From Hahellaceae bacterium (lineage in GTDB: Bacteria; Pseudomonadota; Gammaproteobacteria; Pseudomonadales; Oleiphilaceae), in contig JACKOD010000001.1 in NCBI GenBank assembly GCA_024234505.1, forward strand, positions 372,001-436,000: 64,000 nt of DNA. Reading direction: 5' to 3'. A program made the translations under genes and the position numbers. This document shows positions 8,877 to 16,783 of this stretch, one piece after another. The number at the start of each line of letters is the position of its first letter. Position 1 is the first letter of the stretch. The notes under the pieces are model-generated. The model did no database searches, was not told where the DNA came from, and saw only the letters and a program-made list of their open reading frames with translations.

Positions 8877-9548
8877 TTAATTTTTGAGTAAATGAATAAG
8901 CTCGTCTGCTTGATCAATAATATAGTCGGCGTTCCATGCGTGTACTTTGGCAGGCGTTTCAATATACCCGTAGCTTGCGGCTACAGTTGCCATGCCTGCA
9001 GATTGTCCGGATTCAATATCTCTTTCGTGGTCACCAACATATACACAAACTTCAGGGGCCAGACCGAGCGTTGCGCATGCTTTGAATAACGGTTCCGGGT
9101 GTGGTTTACGATTGACCACATCGTCGGGGCAGACGGTCACTGCGGCGCGAAAATCCAGTCCAAGCTGAGAGAGCAGGGGATCCGTATATCGGCGTGGCTT
9201 ATTCGTCACAATGCCCCATGGGATGTTTCTCTGCTCCAGATGATCCAATAACGCGGCCATTCCAGGAAACAATCTGGTTTCGATGGCAATGTTTTGCAGA
9301 TATAAGTCCAGTAGTTCCTGAAGGTGAGATGCAAACTCAGGATGACCCTCCGCGATGCCGAAGGAAAGTTCGATAAGCGCACGAGCACCATTGGAAACCA
9401 CGGCGCGAATCTTGTCGTCTGTCAGAGGCGGGAGATTGTGCTGCGCTCGCTGCATATTAACTACCCGAACGAAATCGGGGGCGGTATCCAAAAGCGTCCC
9501 GTCGAGATCAAACAAAATCGCCTGTGCAGCGGAGAGTGGTAATGTCAT
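8877..9548 (-). CDS. mupP: HAD phosphatase, N-acetylmuramic acid 6-phosphate phosphatase MupP
   Basis: A HAD-superfamily phosphatase of 223 residues. Motif I is FDLDGTLLDT (nucleophile Asp14, acid/base Asp16), motif II is IVTNK, the lysine is in RKPHP, and motif III is YVGDHERDIE. Such genes were long called gph (phosphoglycolate phosphatase). Between ubiG and yciK in Pseudomonas the enzyme is MupP, which dephosphorylates MurNAc-6-P in the anhydromuramic acid recycling route to UDP-MurNAc. The MupP name rests on that gene context; phosphoglycolate phosphatase remains possible. Confidence 0.83.
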   Translation of the reverse strand: MTLPLSAAQAILFDLDGTLLDTAPDFVRVVNMQRAQHNLPPLTDDKIRAVVSNGARALIELSFGIAEGHPEFASHLQELLDLYLQNIAIETRLFPGMAALLDHLEQRNIPWGIVTNKPRRYTDPLLSQLGLDFRAAVTVCPDDVVNRKPHPEPLFKACATLGLAPEVCVYVGDHERDIESGQSAGMATVAASYGYIETPAKVHAWNADYIIDQADELIHLLKN

Positions 9549-9645
9549 GAAAATATCTTCAATAAATCTCTGATTTACCTAAAGTAAAGCCAGTCGCTAT
9601 CGGTCGCATTAAGGTACAAAGCAGCGGGTTGCCTGTAGCGGATGA

Positions 9646-10356
9646 TCAATCTGTATTTCCAGGCTTGCTGGCATGCATGAGATAGTTTACATCCACATCG
9701 TTCCCTATACTGTAATGCTTGGTAATGGGGTTATAGACCATGCCGCTTATATCCTGTAAGTCCAGTCCGGCCAGACGTACATAATGAGCTAATTCGGAAG
9801 GGCGAATGAACTTCTTGAAGTCATGCGTACCTTTCGGCAAAAGTTTAAGTATGTGCTCAGCACCTACAATAGCAAATAACCAGGCTTTGGGATTTCTGTT
9901 CAGCGTCGATAGAAACAGCTGCCCGCCAGGTTTGAGTAAGCGTGCACACGCACGAACAACGGAGGCTGGTTGGGGAACGTGTTCAAGCATTTCAAGACAG
10001 GTAACAACATCGTATTGTTCCGGTTCAGCTTCAGCCAGCGCCTCCACCGTAATTCGGCGGTAATCCACCTTGATTCCTGATTCCAGTCCATGCAGTCGTG
10101 CTACCGCTAGGGGGGCTTCTCCCATATCAATGCCGGTGACGTGAGCACCGCGCTGACATAGACCCTCTGATAGAATGCCCCCACCGCATCCTACGTCCAG
10201 CACTTTTTTTCCGGGTAGAGGGGCTCGCGAGTCGATGTAATTTAAACGCAATGGATTGATATCGTGCAGTGGTTTAAATTCACTCTCTTTATCCCACCAG
10301 CGACTGGCCAGTGCTTCGAACTTGGCAATTTCGGCATTATCCACATTGGCTTGCAT
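9646..10356 (-). CDS. ubiG: Ubiquinone biosynthesis O-methyltransferase UbiG
   Basis: SAM-dependent methyltransferase performing both O-methylations in ubiquinone synthesis. The SAM-binding motif KKVLDVGCGGGILSEG is near residue 50, and the conserved N-terminal block FEALASRWWDKESEFKPLHDINPLR is present. I chose the ATG at 10356 (MQANVDNAEIAKF), matching homologues and leaving an 11-bp gap after mtaD. An ATG at 10407 would add 17 glutamine-rich residues and overlap mtaD by 40 bp. The product is 236 residues, normal for the family. Confidence 0.92.
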   Translation of the reverse strand: MQANVDNAEIAKFEALASRWWDKESEFKPLHDINPLRLNYIDSRAPLPGKKVLDVGCGGGILSEGLCQRGAHVTGIDMGEAPLAVARLHGLESGIKVDYRRITVEALAEAEPEQYDVVTCLEMLEHVPQPASVVRACARLLKPGGQLFLSTLNRNPKAWLFAIVGAEHILKLLPKGTHDFKKFIRPSELAHYVRLAGLDLQDISGMVYNPITKHYSIGNDVDVNYLMHASKPGNTD

Positions 10357-10367
10357 AAGGTCGTCCG

Positions 10368-11705
10368 TTATTTCTTCATGTTGTGATTGCTGATGTTGCT
10401 CGCCCATTGGTCTGCTTTTTCTCGCAGACCTTGCGAGTCTATCATCGTGAGTTGGCGGTTGTTCATTCGCAAATCACCGCCAATCCAGCTGTGTGTAACC
10501 TGGCGACTGGAAGTCGCGTAAACCAGATGTGAAATCGGGTCGTAAAGGGGAGCACTTTCAATCTCACTGAAATCAATGGCGATAATGTCAGCAAACTTCC
10601 CGATTTCCAGCGATCCGATTTTTTCATCCAGACCTAACGCTTTTGCGCCATTGATAGTGGCCATTTCTAATGCGGTAAAGGCGTTGATTGCGGCGGCATT
10701 GTTGGCCACTGCCTTACCGAGCAAGGCGGCTGTGCGTAGTTCGCCGAGCAAATCCAGGTCGTTGTTACTTGCCGCGCCGTCCGTTCCCAATGCAACGTTG
10801 ACACCGGCATCCAGCAAGCGATCAACCGGGCAAAAGCCGCTTGCCAGTTTAAGATTCGATTCAGGGCAATGAATCACGCTGGCACGTGACGAAGTAAGCA
10901 GGGCAAGATCTTCGTCGCTAATTTGGGTCATGTGAACGCATTGCAGCCTGGGACTGAGAAGCCCCAAGTCAGCCAGGCGCTGAATTGGCCGAATGCCACT
11001 TTTATCTTCGGCATCAAAAACTTCGAAAGCCGTTTCATGCAAATGAATTTGCACGGGAACATCAAGCTGTTCCGCCAGTGTAACAATTTTTTGTAACGGC
11101 TCATCCGAAACGGTATAGGGCGCGTGAGGGCCAAAGGCAACAGACACAAAATCATTGTGGCGGTACTGGTCAATTAATTGGAGGCCTTTGTGGATATACT
11201 CGTCGGGACCCGAACCCCACGCCGTCGGGAAATCCATCACAGGAAAGCAAATCTGTGTGCGAATACCGTGCTCCAGTGCTACCTTGGCAGTGATTTCCGG
11301 GAAAAAATACATATCGCTAAAGCAGGTGGTGCCTGATCTTATCATTTCTGCAATCGCGAGCAACGTGCCATCTTGAACAAACTCTTCACTGACCCACTGA
11401 CCTTCGGCTGGCCAAATATGATCTGATAACCACTCCATCAACGGCAGGTCATCAGCGAGTCCTCTGAACAGTGTCATGGCACTATGGCCATGAGCATTGA
11501 TCAATCCGGGCATCAAGACATGAGTGTTGAGTTCGATTACTTGATTTGCTCGATACTGTTGCGACGCTTCATCTTGGGGAACAATGGCAACAATTTTACG
11601 CTCCCTGATGAGAATACAATGATTTTCCAGGCAGATATTGGCGGGTCGTATGGGGACGATCCAACGAGCGTAAATGGCCGTATCAACAGTCATCATCGAT
11701 GTCAT
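10368..11705 (-). CDS. mtaD: 5-methylthioadenosine/S-adenosylhomocysteine deaminase family amidohydrolase
   Basis: Metal-dependent TRZ/ATZ-family amidohydrolase, 445 residues, with the metal-binding NAHGHS motif, HLHET, and the GTDGAASNNDLDLL block. In Pseudomonas this gene next to mtnA deaminates methylthioadenosine to methylthioinosine, the first step of an alternative methionine salvage path; divergent mtnA here supports that role. The start is ATG 11705, with agagga well placed upstream. A longer frame from 11747 exists but lacks such a site. Confidence 0.87.
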   Translation of the reverse strand: MTSMMTVDTAIYARWIVPIRPANICLENHCILIRERKIVAIVPQDEASQQYRANQVIELNTHVLMPGLINAHGHSAMTLFRGLADDLPLMEWLSDHIWPAEGQWVSEEFVQDGTLLAIAEMIRSGTTCFSDMYFFPEITAKVALEHGIRTQICFPVMDFPTAWGSGPDEYIHKGLQLIDQYRHNDFVSVAFGPHAPYTVSDEPLQKIVTLAEQLDVPVQIHLHETAFEVFDAEDKSGIRPIQRLADLGLLSPRLQCVHMTQISDEDLALLTSSRASVIHCPESNLKLASGFCPVDRLLDAGVNVALGTDGAASNNDLDLLGELRTAALLGKAVANNAAAINAFTALEMATINGAKALGLDEKIGSLEIGKFADIIAIDFSEIESAPLYDPISHLVYATSSRQVTHSWIGGDLRMNNRQLTMIDSQGLREKADQWASNISNHNMKK

Positions 11706-11870
11706 GCATTCCTCTGGCGCGGAAAAAAATAGGAGAACTCTTCGCATTTAAAGGTTTTCGCGATGAGCGAGAATGCAGAAGTTACCTACTTCTGCTGCCT
11801 TTCCAAAAAAGCCGCAGTAATTATAACCATTTGAACCGTCTATTGTTATTAATTAGCTCGATTATAACTT

Positions 11871-11876
11871 TATAAT
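11871..11876 (+). promoter_or_regulatory. Possible -10 element upstream of mtnA
   Basis: A consensus tataat lies in a T/A-rich stretch of the 248-bp divergent mtaD-mtnA intergenic region, 78 bp before the mtnA ATG. No -35 at proper spacing was found (ttgtta at 11843 is 22 bp away), so this is tentative. Confidence 0.35.
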
Positions 11877-11953
11877 GCATCTCTAATTCCGTGCGGCAGT
11901 CTAAGTGGGCCAACGTTAGTTTAAGGTGTGGTGAATTTAAATAGGTGTAAGAA

Positions 11954-13006
11954 ATGACTCATAAAGTTGAAGCAATAAGATGGAGCAATGGCGTACTGGA
12001 GTTACTGGATCAACGTGTATTGCCACATGAAGAAATCTGGCATAGCTACACTGATGCGGCCGCGGTGGCTCAGGCAATCAGGGATATGATTGTGCGTGGT
12101 GCGCCTGCCATAGGAATTACGGCTGCCTATGGCGTTGTATTTGCAGCGGCAAATGCCTTTGCTACGGCACAAGTTGGCTGGAAGCAAGCCTTGGTTGATG
12201 CTATGAATACGCTCGCTCAATCCCGTCCAACTGCAGTAAATTTGTTTTGGGCGCTGGCTCGGATGCAGCGCCTGATTGATGCATTGCCAGATGAGCATTC
12301 GCCTGAAAGTGCTTTGTTGGAAGAAGCGTTAGCAATTCATGAAGAAGACTATCAGGCAAATCTGAAAATGGGAGAGGCCGGAGCCGCTTTGATTGCCGCA
12401 GAGTGCGCGTCTCCCATCGCCATCATGACACATTGTAATACGGGCTCGCTGGCTACCGGAGGCCACGGTACCGCGTTAGGTGTTATCCGAAGCCTTTACA
12501 AGAAGGGTATGCTCTCGCATGTCTGTGCTGATGAAACGCGTCCATGGATGCAGGGGGCACGTTTGACTGCCTGGGAATTACAGCAGGAAGGTATTCCTGT
12601 CGTGTTAAACGCCGATGCGGCCGCAGCGCATATTATGAAGCAGGGCGCAGTTAAGTGGGTGATTGTCGGAGCCGATCGAATTACTGCGAATGGTGATGCC
12701 GCCAATAAAATCGGAACCTATAGTCTGGCAGTACTGGCTCGTTACCATGGCGTAAAGTTTATGGTGGTCGCGCCTTCCAGTACGGTAGATATGTCATTGA
12801 GTCAGGGAGACGAAATACATATTGAAGAGCGAACTTCACATGAAGTGACACACGTGGGTGGCGTTGCTATGGCGCCGGATAATGTTGAGGCTTACAACCC
12901 GGTTTTTGATGTAACACCGGCAGCGTTGATTGATGCCATAGTCACAGAGCGGGGCGTTGTGCTTAATCCGAATACGCAGAAAATGCAGGAAATGATGGCC
13001 GGCTGA
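11954..13006 (+). CDS. mtnA: S-methyl-5-thioribose-1-phosphate isomerase MtnA
   Basis: Isomerises methylthioribose-1-phosphate to methylthioribulose-1-phosphate in methionine salvage. It is 350 residues, with the conserved RGAPAIGITAAYG near residue 52 and HCNTGSLATGGHGTALG, whose Cys is the presumed catalytic residue. ADETRPWMQGARLTAWEL and GADRITANGDAANKIGTY (catalytic Asp in GADR) are also present. It is divergent from mtaD, which would supply its upstream intermediates. Isolated MtnA genes of this kind can be confused with eIF2B-like proteins, but the active-site blocks are complete. Confidence 0.94.
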   Translation: MTHKVEAIRWSNGVLELLDQRVLPHEEIWHSYTDAAAVAQAIRDMIVRGAPAIGITAAYGVVFAAANAFATAQVGWKQALVDAMNTLAQSRPTAVNLFWALARMQRLIDALPDEHSPESALLEEALAIHEEDYQANLKMGEAGAALIAAECASPIAIMTHCNTGSLATGGHGTALGVIRSLYKKGMLSHVCADETRPWMQGARLTAWELQQEGIPVVLNADAAAAHIMKQGAVKWVIVGADRITANGDAANKIGTYSLAVLARYHGVKFMVVAPSSTVDMSLSQGDEIHIEERTSHEVTHVGGVAMAPDNVEAYNPVFDVTPAALIDAIVTERGVVLNPNTQKMQEMMAG

Positions 13007-13047
13007 TTAAAAAAATATCGCCAGCAGGGCATGACGTTAAGGCACAG

Positions 13048-13084
13048 AGGCCTTCCCCAATTGCAGTCGCACTGGAGAAGGCTT
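13048..13084. terminator. Imperfect hairpin between convergent mtnA and the XRE gene
   Basis: Arms aggccttcccca (13048-13059) and tggagaaggctt (13073-13084) pair at 10 of 12 positions. It lies 41 bp after mtnA and immediately before the stop of the opposing gene at 13089. There is no U-run. Confidence 0.35.
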
Positions 13085-13088
13085 CCGG

Positions 13089-13928
13089 TCAACTACCTTT
13101 CATATCTTTTTCGTGACGTTGCTTGAGTTCTTCTGCAAGGCGTTGCGCCTCATCCATCTCTTCTTCGGAATCCAGTCGGTCTATGTGTTCCTGCTCTGCA
13201 ATAAAATGCAATGAGAGTTCGAATGCTTTGCGGGTGAATTCGAGTACTTTTTCAAATCCTTCATCAGAGAGCTTTCTGGCAGCATCGTGGCTTCTGTAAA
13301 TATTAATGAAATTGCGTTCACGCTCAAAGTGAAGAGGGATTCGGCCAATTCCCCAGTCGTGCAGGATTCGCCAGGTTTCGGGGCTATAGGTACGTGTATA
13401 CCTTAGTATGAACGGTATAGGATCATTCCGGGCGAGAAGTGCAGCAAGTCGAAGAATCAGCTCAAATGATAATGTCGCTGTACCATTTTCGACCGCTTCC
13501 AGAAGGGTTTTATCTTTAAGATTAAGCGCATCGGCCATATCAGAAACAGTCAGCCCGGCAACTTCGCGCAAGTCCCTTAGTGATTGTCCTGCGGCCAGCA
13601 TGACCTTGAGCTGGTCTTGTGACTTAATGATGGCTTTGCCAACTTTAAGCGACGTTCCGGTAGTCCTGCGAGCCAATCGGTAGGCCGAGTTTGTTAGTCC
13701 GCTGAGTCTGTCAATCAGTGAGCCATTATCTTCAGGCGGTGTGGATTTTTCCGAAGCATTTACACTCCTGTTACCGTTAGGGGTTTTGCTTTCCTGATCG
13801 GAGGTGCGTTTTGCGTCCGATTTTCTACCCGGATCTTCTGTCGATCTGGACTGTGAGCTTTTTGCAGAATCCGGGGCGTTAGAAGAGGGTTTTCCCGAAG
13901 ATTTGGGGGTATCGCTTTCCTGTGTCAT
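13089..13928 (-). CDS. XRE-type helix-turn-helix protein, function unknown
   Basis: The N-terminal third is a low-complexity, Ser/Lys-rich polar linker. A Cro/C1-type helix-turn-helix follows (LRDLREVAGLTVSDMADALNLKDKTLLEAVENG), and then a C-terminal helical domain with a charged tail. From ATG 13928 (MTQESDTPKSSG) the product is 279 residues; a 5' extension to 14063 would add 45 residues without clear conservation. Only one HTH is present, so it may bind DNA as a dimer or act in protein-protein contacts. Overlapping hairpins sit just upstream. Target unknown. Confidence 0.72.
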   Translation of the reverse strand: MTQESDTPKSSGKPSSNAPDSAKSSQSRSTEDPGRKSDAKRTSDQESKTPNGNRSVNASEKSTPPEDNGSLIDRLSGLTNSAYRLARRTTGTSLKVGKAIIKSQDQLKVMLAAGQSLRDLREVAGLTVSDMADALNLKDKTLLEAVENGTATLSFELILRLAALLARNDPIPFILRYTRTYSPETWRILHDWGIGRIPLHFERERNFINIYRSHDAARKLSDEGFEKVLEFTRKAFELSLHFIAEQEHIDRLDSEEEMDEAQRLAEELKQRHEKDMKGS

Positions 13929-14066
13929 GAAATGCTCTATCTCATCAAGGTATAGTGTTGCTTTATCGATAACCGCTTCTATTACAGTGTAGCTCCACTC
14001 CCGAGAGCGGGAGAAAAGATATCGAGGTGAGAATGAGTTTGGTGCCGGCCCTGGCCTATCCATAAG

Positions 14067-14111
14067 ATCCCTTATAAAGGATCAGATCTTGATAGGTTCA
14101 AGGTCTGATCC
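14067..14111. terminator. Overlapping alternative hairpins downstream of prc
   Basis: A 14-bp stem with one mismatch is formed by ggatcagatcttga and tcaaggtctgatcc (14079-14111). Its left arm is shared with a second inverted repeat, gatccctt/aaggatc, at about 14067-14084, so only one can form at a time. The position is 12 bp past the prc stop and upstream of the XRE gene. Termination or attenuation is inferred; there is no U-run. Confidence 0.5.
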
Positions 14112-14122
14112 ATTGTGTGGCA

Positions 14123-16264
14123 TTACTGTGGGTTTTGCTGTGAAGCAACGGTATTTTGAATACCAATCAAATCTACAAGCACTTCACCGCTTTCCTGAAT
14201 GACGAAATCTAATTCCTTCTTTTTATTCGTATCATTGGCTTGAGCTTTCTCAAAAGCCTCCCACTCATCCTTATTGGCAAATGGCAGCTCCCCTTTTGCA
14301 AGGCGACGCTTGTTTACCAGAGACAAGTGCTTTTCAGTGGCCTGCTTTTGTTCTTGCAGACGCGTTTCCCTGTTAAGCGAGAGTGGGCGCTTTTCGCGCT
14401 GCGTTTCGAGCCAGGATATCTCCTCGAGGAGTATTTTATATTCCAGCTTTTGCTGAAAACGGTCATCGTGTCTAGCGGCAAGCTGCGCCAGAATGTCGTG
14501 ATTCAAACCATAGCGAGTATGAGGTGCTTCTTTGATGTAGTCCCAGGGCAGCGCTTCGGGCAGTGCATCTTCACCGATTTCTTTAGAATCAATTGCAGAG
14601 GGCACTAAAAGATCGGGCATGACACCTTTATGCTGAGTGCTTCCGCCGGAAATCCGGTAGAACTTGGCTTGCGTCAGTTTAATTTGGCCATGATTCAGTG
14701 GTTTCACTGATTGCACGGTTCCTTTACCAAAAGACTGGCTTCCTAATATGACGCCACGACCGTAGTCCTGAATGGCCCCGGCAAAGATTTCAGATGCTGA
14801 GGCGCTCAATCGATTAACCATAACGACCAACGGGCCACCGTAAACCAGTTCAGGATCCGGGTCTTCCATAACGTCAATTTTGTCGTTTGCGCCACGAATT
14901 TGAACGGTGGGACCATCTTTGATAAACAAGCCTGTGAGCATATTGGCTTCCTGAAGTGAGCCGCCCCCGTTATTGCGTAAGTCAATAATTAACCCGTCCA
15001 ATGGCCCCTGTGCGTTCATTTCATTAAGCAGTCGACGCACGTCTCGCGTGGTACTGCGATATTCCGGATCACCATTTTGAGCACCGCGAAAATCTGCGTA
15101 GAAAGCGGGAATGTCGATGACCCCCATGCGATATTTTTTACCGTTGCGATCTACTTCCAAAACCTGGCTTTGCGCTGCCTGTTCTTCAAGCTTAACTTTG
15201 TCGCGAACGATGTTAATCATGCGCGTCTGGCTGTCGTCTTTGCTGTCAGACGGAATGATCTGAAGACGGACAATACTTTTTGCCGGCCCGCGAATGAGAG
15301 CTACTACTTCGTCGAGACGCCAACCGACGACATCAACTACCTCTCCGTCCTCACCCTGGCCCACACCCACAATTCGGTCGGAAGTCTGGAGTTGGCCCTG
15401 TTTCGAGGCAGGACCGGCAGGCACCAGACGAATAACTTTGGTGTATTCATTGTCTGTTTGCAGAACGGCGCCAATGCCTTCGAGAGACAGGCTCATATTG
15501 ATATTAAAGTTTTCGGATGTCTGGGGAGAAAAGTAATTTGTGTGAGGATCGTAAACACCGGCAAAGGCGTTCATATAAATTTGGAAGGCGTCTTCGCTGC
15601 GCGTTTGGTAAACCCGGTTGAGTTGGCTTTCATAACGCTTCTTTAATGATTCCTGCGCTTCAGGGAGCGCTTTTCCACTTAATTCCAGCGCTAGGGCAGC
15701 ATTTTTAACGCGTTTGCGCCATAAATCATTTTGTGCATCCAGCGTGGTCAGCCAAGGGCTTTGTTCCCGATCATTCTCAATCGTTTCCTGTTTGTTAAAG
15801 TCGAGCTTGTCCAATCCTGCATTGACCAGTTCGATTTGATATTTCAAGCGTTCAATCAAGCGTTCCTGAAAACGATTGTAGATCGTGAAAGCCGGGTCGA
15901 GTTGTCCGGTTTTTAAAGCTCCATCTAGGCGAAACCGGTAGGGTTCAAATGATTGTATGTCTGCCGCAAGAAAATAGAGTTTTTGAGGATCCAATGCTTT
16001 GAGGTAACTGTTGAAAACCCGCTCGGAAAGCTGGCTGTCAATTGGCTGTTTGCGATAGTGACTAACCATAAACTGACGGGCGATATGAACGTTTGCGGTT
16101 TCCTGCTCAGCATCAGGAACGAGCTTGGACAGTTCATTATCTGCAATTGCCGCACAGGAGCTTGCTGATACAAATGCGAAGGTCAGCAGAATGGGGCTGA
16201 ATATGTTTTTTATTCCTCTTTTACCGGTAGAGCCCAAGAGGTGTTTTTTATTCGATATCATCAT
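14123..16264 (-). CDS. prc: Carboxy-terminal processing protease Prc/Tsp
   Basis: Periplasmic serine protease of the S41 family that cleaves C-termini of envelope proteins such as peptidoglycan hydrolases and lipoprotein partners. It is 713 residues with an N-terminal signal region. A helical N-domain is followed by a PDZ domain (GIGAVLQTDNEYTKVIRLVPAGPASKQG), then the protease core. Catalytic Ser is in SASASEIFAGA and the Lys in GSQSFGKGTVQS. The C-terminal DUF3340-type region is also present. It is monocistronic, with a 519-bp gap upstream. Confidence 0.93.
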   Translation of the reverse strand: MMISNKKHLLGSTGKRGIKNIFSPILLTFAFVSASSCAAIADNELSKLVPDAEQETANVHIARQFMVSHYRKQPIDSQLSERVFNSYLKALDPQKLYFLAADIQSFEPYRFRLDGALKTGQLDPAFTIYNRFQERLIERLKYQIELVNAGLDKLDFNKQETIENDREQSPWLTTLDAQNDLWRKRVKNAALALELSGKALPEAQESLKKRYESQLNRVYQTRSEDAFQIYMNAFAGVYDPHTNYFSPQTSENFNINMSLSLEGIGAVLQTDNEYTKVIRLVPAGPASKQGQLQTSDRIVGVGQGEDGEVVDVVGWRLDEVVALIRGPAKSIVRLQIIPSDSKDDSQTRMINIVRDKVKLEEQAAQSQVLEVDRNGKKYRMGVIDIPAFYADFRGAQNGDPEYRSTTRDVRRLLNEMNAQGPLDGLIIDLRNNGGGSLQEANMLTGLFIKDGPTVQIRGANDKIDVMEDPDPELVYGGPLVVMVNRLSASASEIFAGAIQDYGRGVILGSQSFGKGTVQSVKPLNHGQIKLTQAKFYRISGGSTQHKGVMPDLLVPSAIDSKEIGEDALPEALPWDYIKEAPHTRYGLNHDILAQLAARHDDRFQQKLEYKILLEEISWLETQREKRPLSLNRETRLQEQKQATEKHLSLVNKRRLAKGELPFANKDEWEAFEKAQANDTNKKKELDFVIQESGEVLVDLIGIQNTVASQQNPQ

Positions 16265-16783
16265 TAGAAAGTATTCGCATTTGATGGGTCTGCGCTTCTT
16301 CCGCAGACGCTTGGTTCTGAATTAGTGTTAAAGCGACGACTCGCAATTAAATATTTAAGCTCGATCAGCATTAACAATGGGAACGGTTTTGAAAAATCAA
16401 GTTGTACCGATTTTAGGCCAGACCAATCCATATGACCAGATTCAGCGCCGTTAATAATTGTTAAGGGTGGTCACGCAAGGACATTTGCGTAACAAGTTTG
16501 ACGATGATTACAGATAGGGTGCGAAAATTACAGGTTTTTTTAGAGGTTAGTGTACCTTTGGGCAGTTTAAATCTGCTTTTTGTGCTGCGAGCAAAGTGCG
16601 TGAATATTGTAATTGGGCATTTTCTGAACGGCACTCGAATTTTGTTCACTTTATTCCCGCCAAGCGCTTGGTAGCAATGCCAAACAGGGCGCTTGGAGGA
16701 AATATATCAGTGATGGTTGACGCTTGTCTCTTTCATACCATGGAGAGCTTTAGGAAAAGCACTTCCAGCTTGCGTGGTACGGT
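16265..16783. other. 519-bp gene-free stretch upstream of prc, with a 12-bp palindrome
   Basis: No credible gene is present. It must hold the prc promoter (minus strand) near 16265-16400, but I found no convincing -35/-10 pair. At 16660-16671 there is a perfect palindrome ccaagcgcttgg. A further gcgcttgg at 16689-16696 could pair with its left half, so the fadJ transcript could fold here. Nothing else was recognised. Confidence 0.5.

Noticed and set aside
15077..15646. A 189-codon plus-strand frame antisense to prc
   Set aside because: It lies wholly inside the PDZ and protease region of prc, which has clear catalytic motifs; no start signals were seen.
16461..16649. A 62-codon minus-strand frame in the prc-fadJ gap
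   Set aside because: No ribosome site, no similarity and an unusual composition for the genome.
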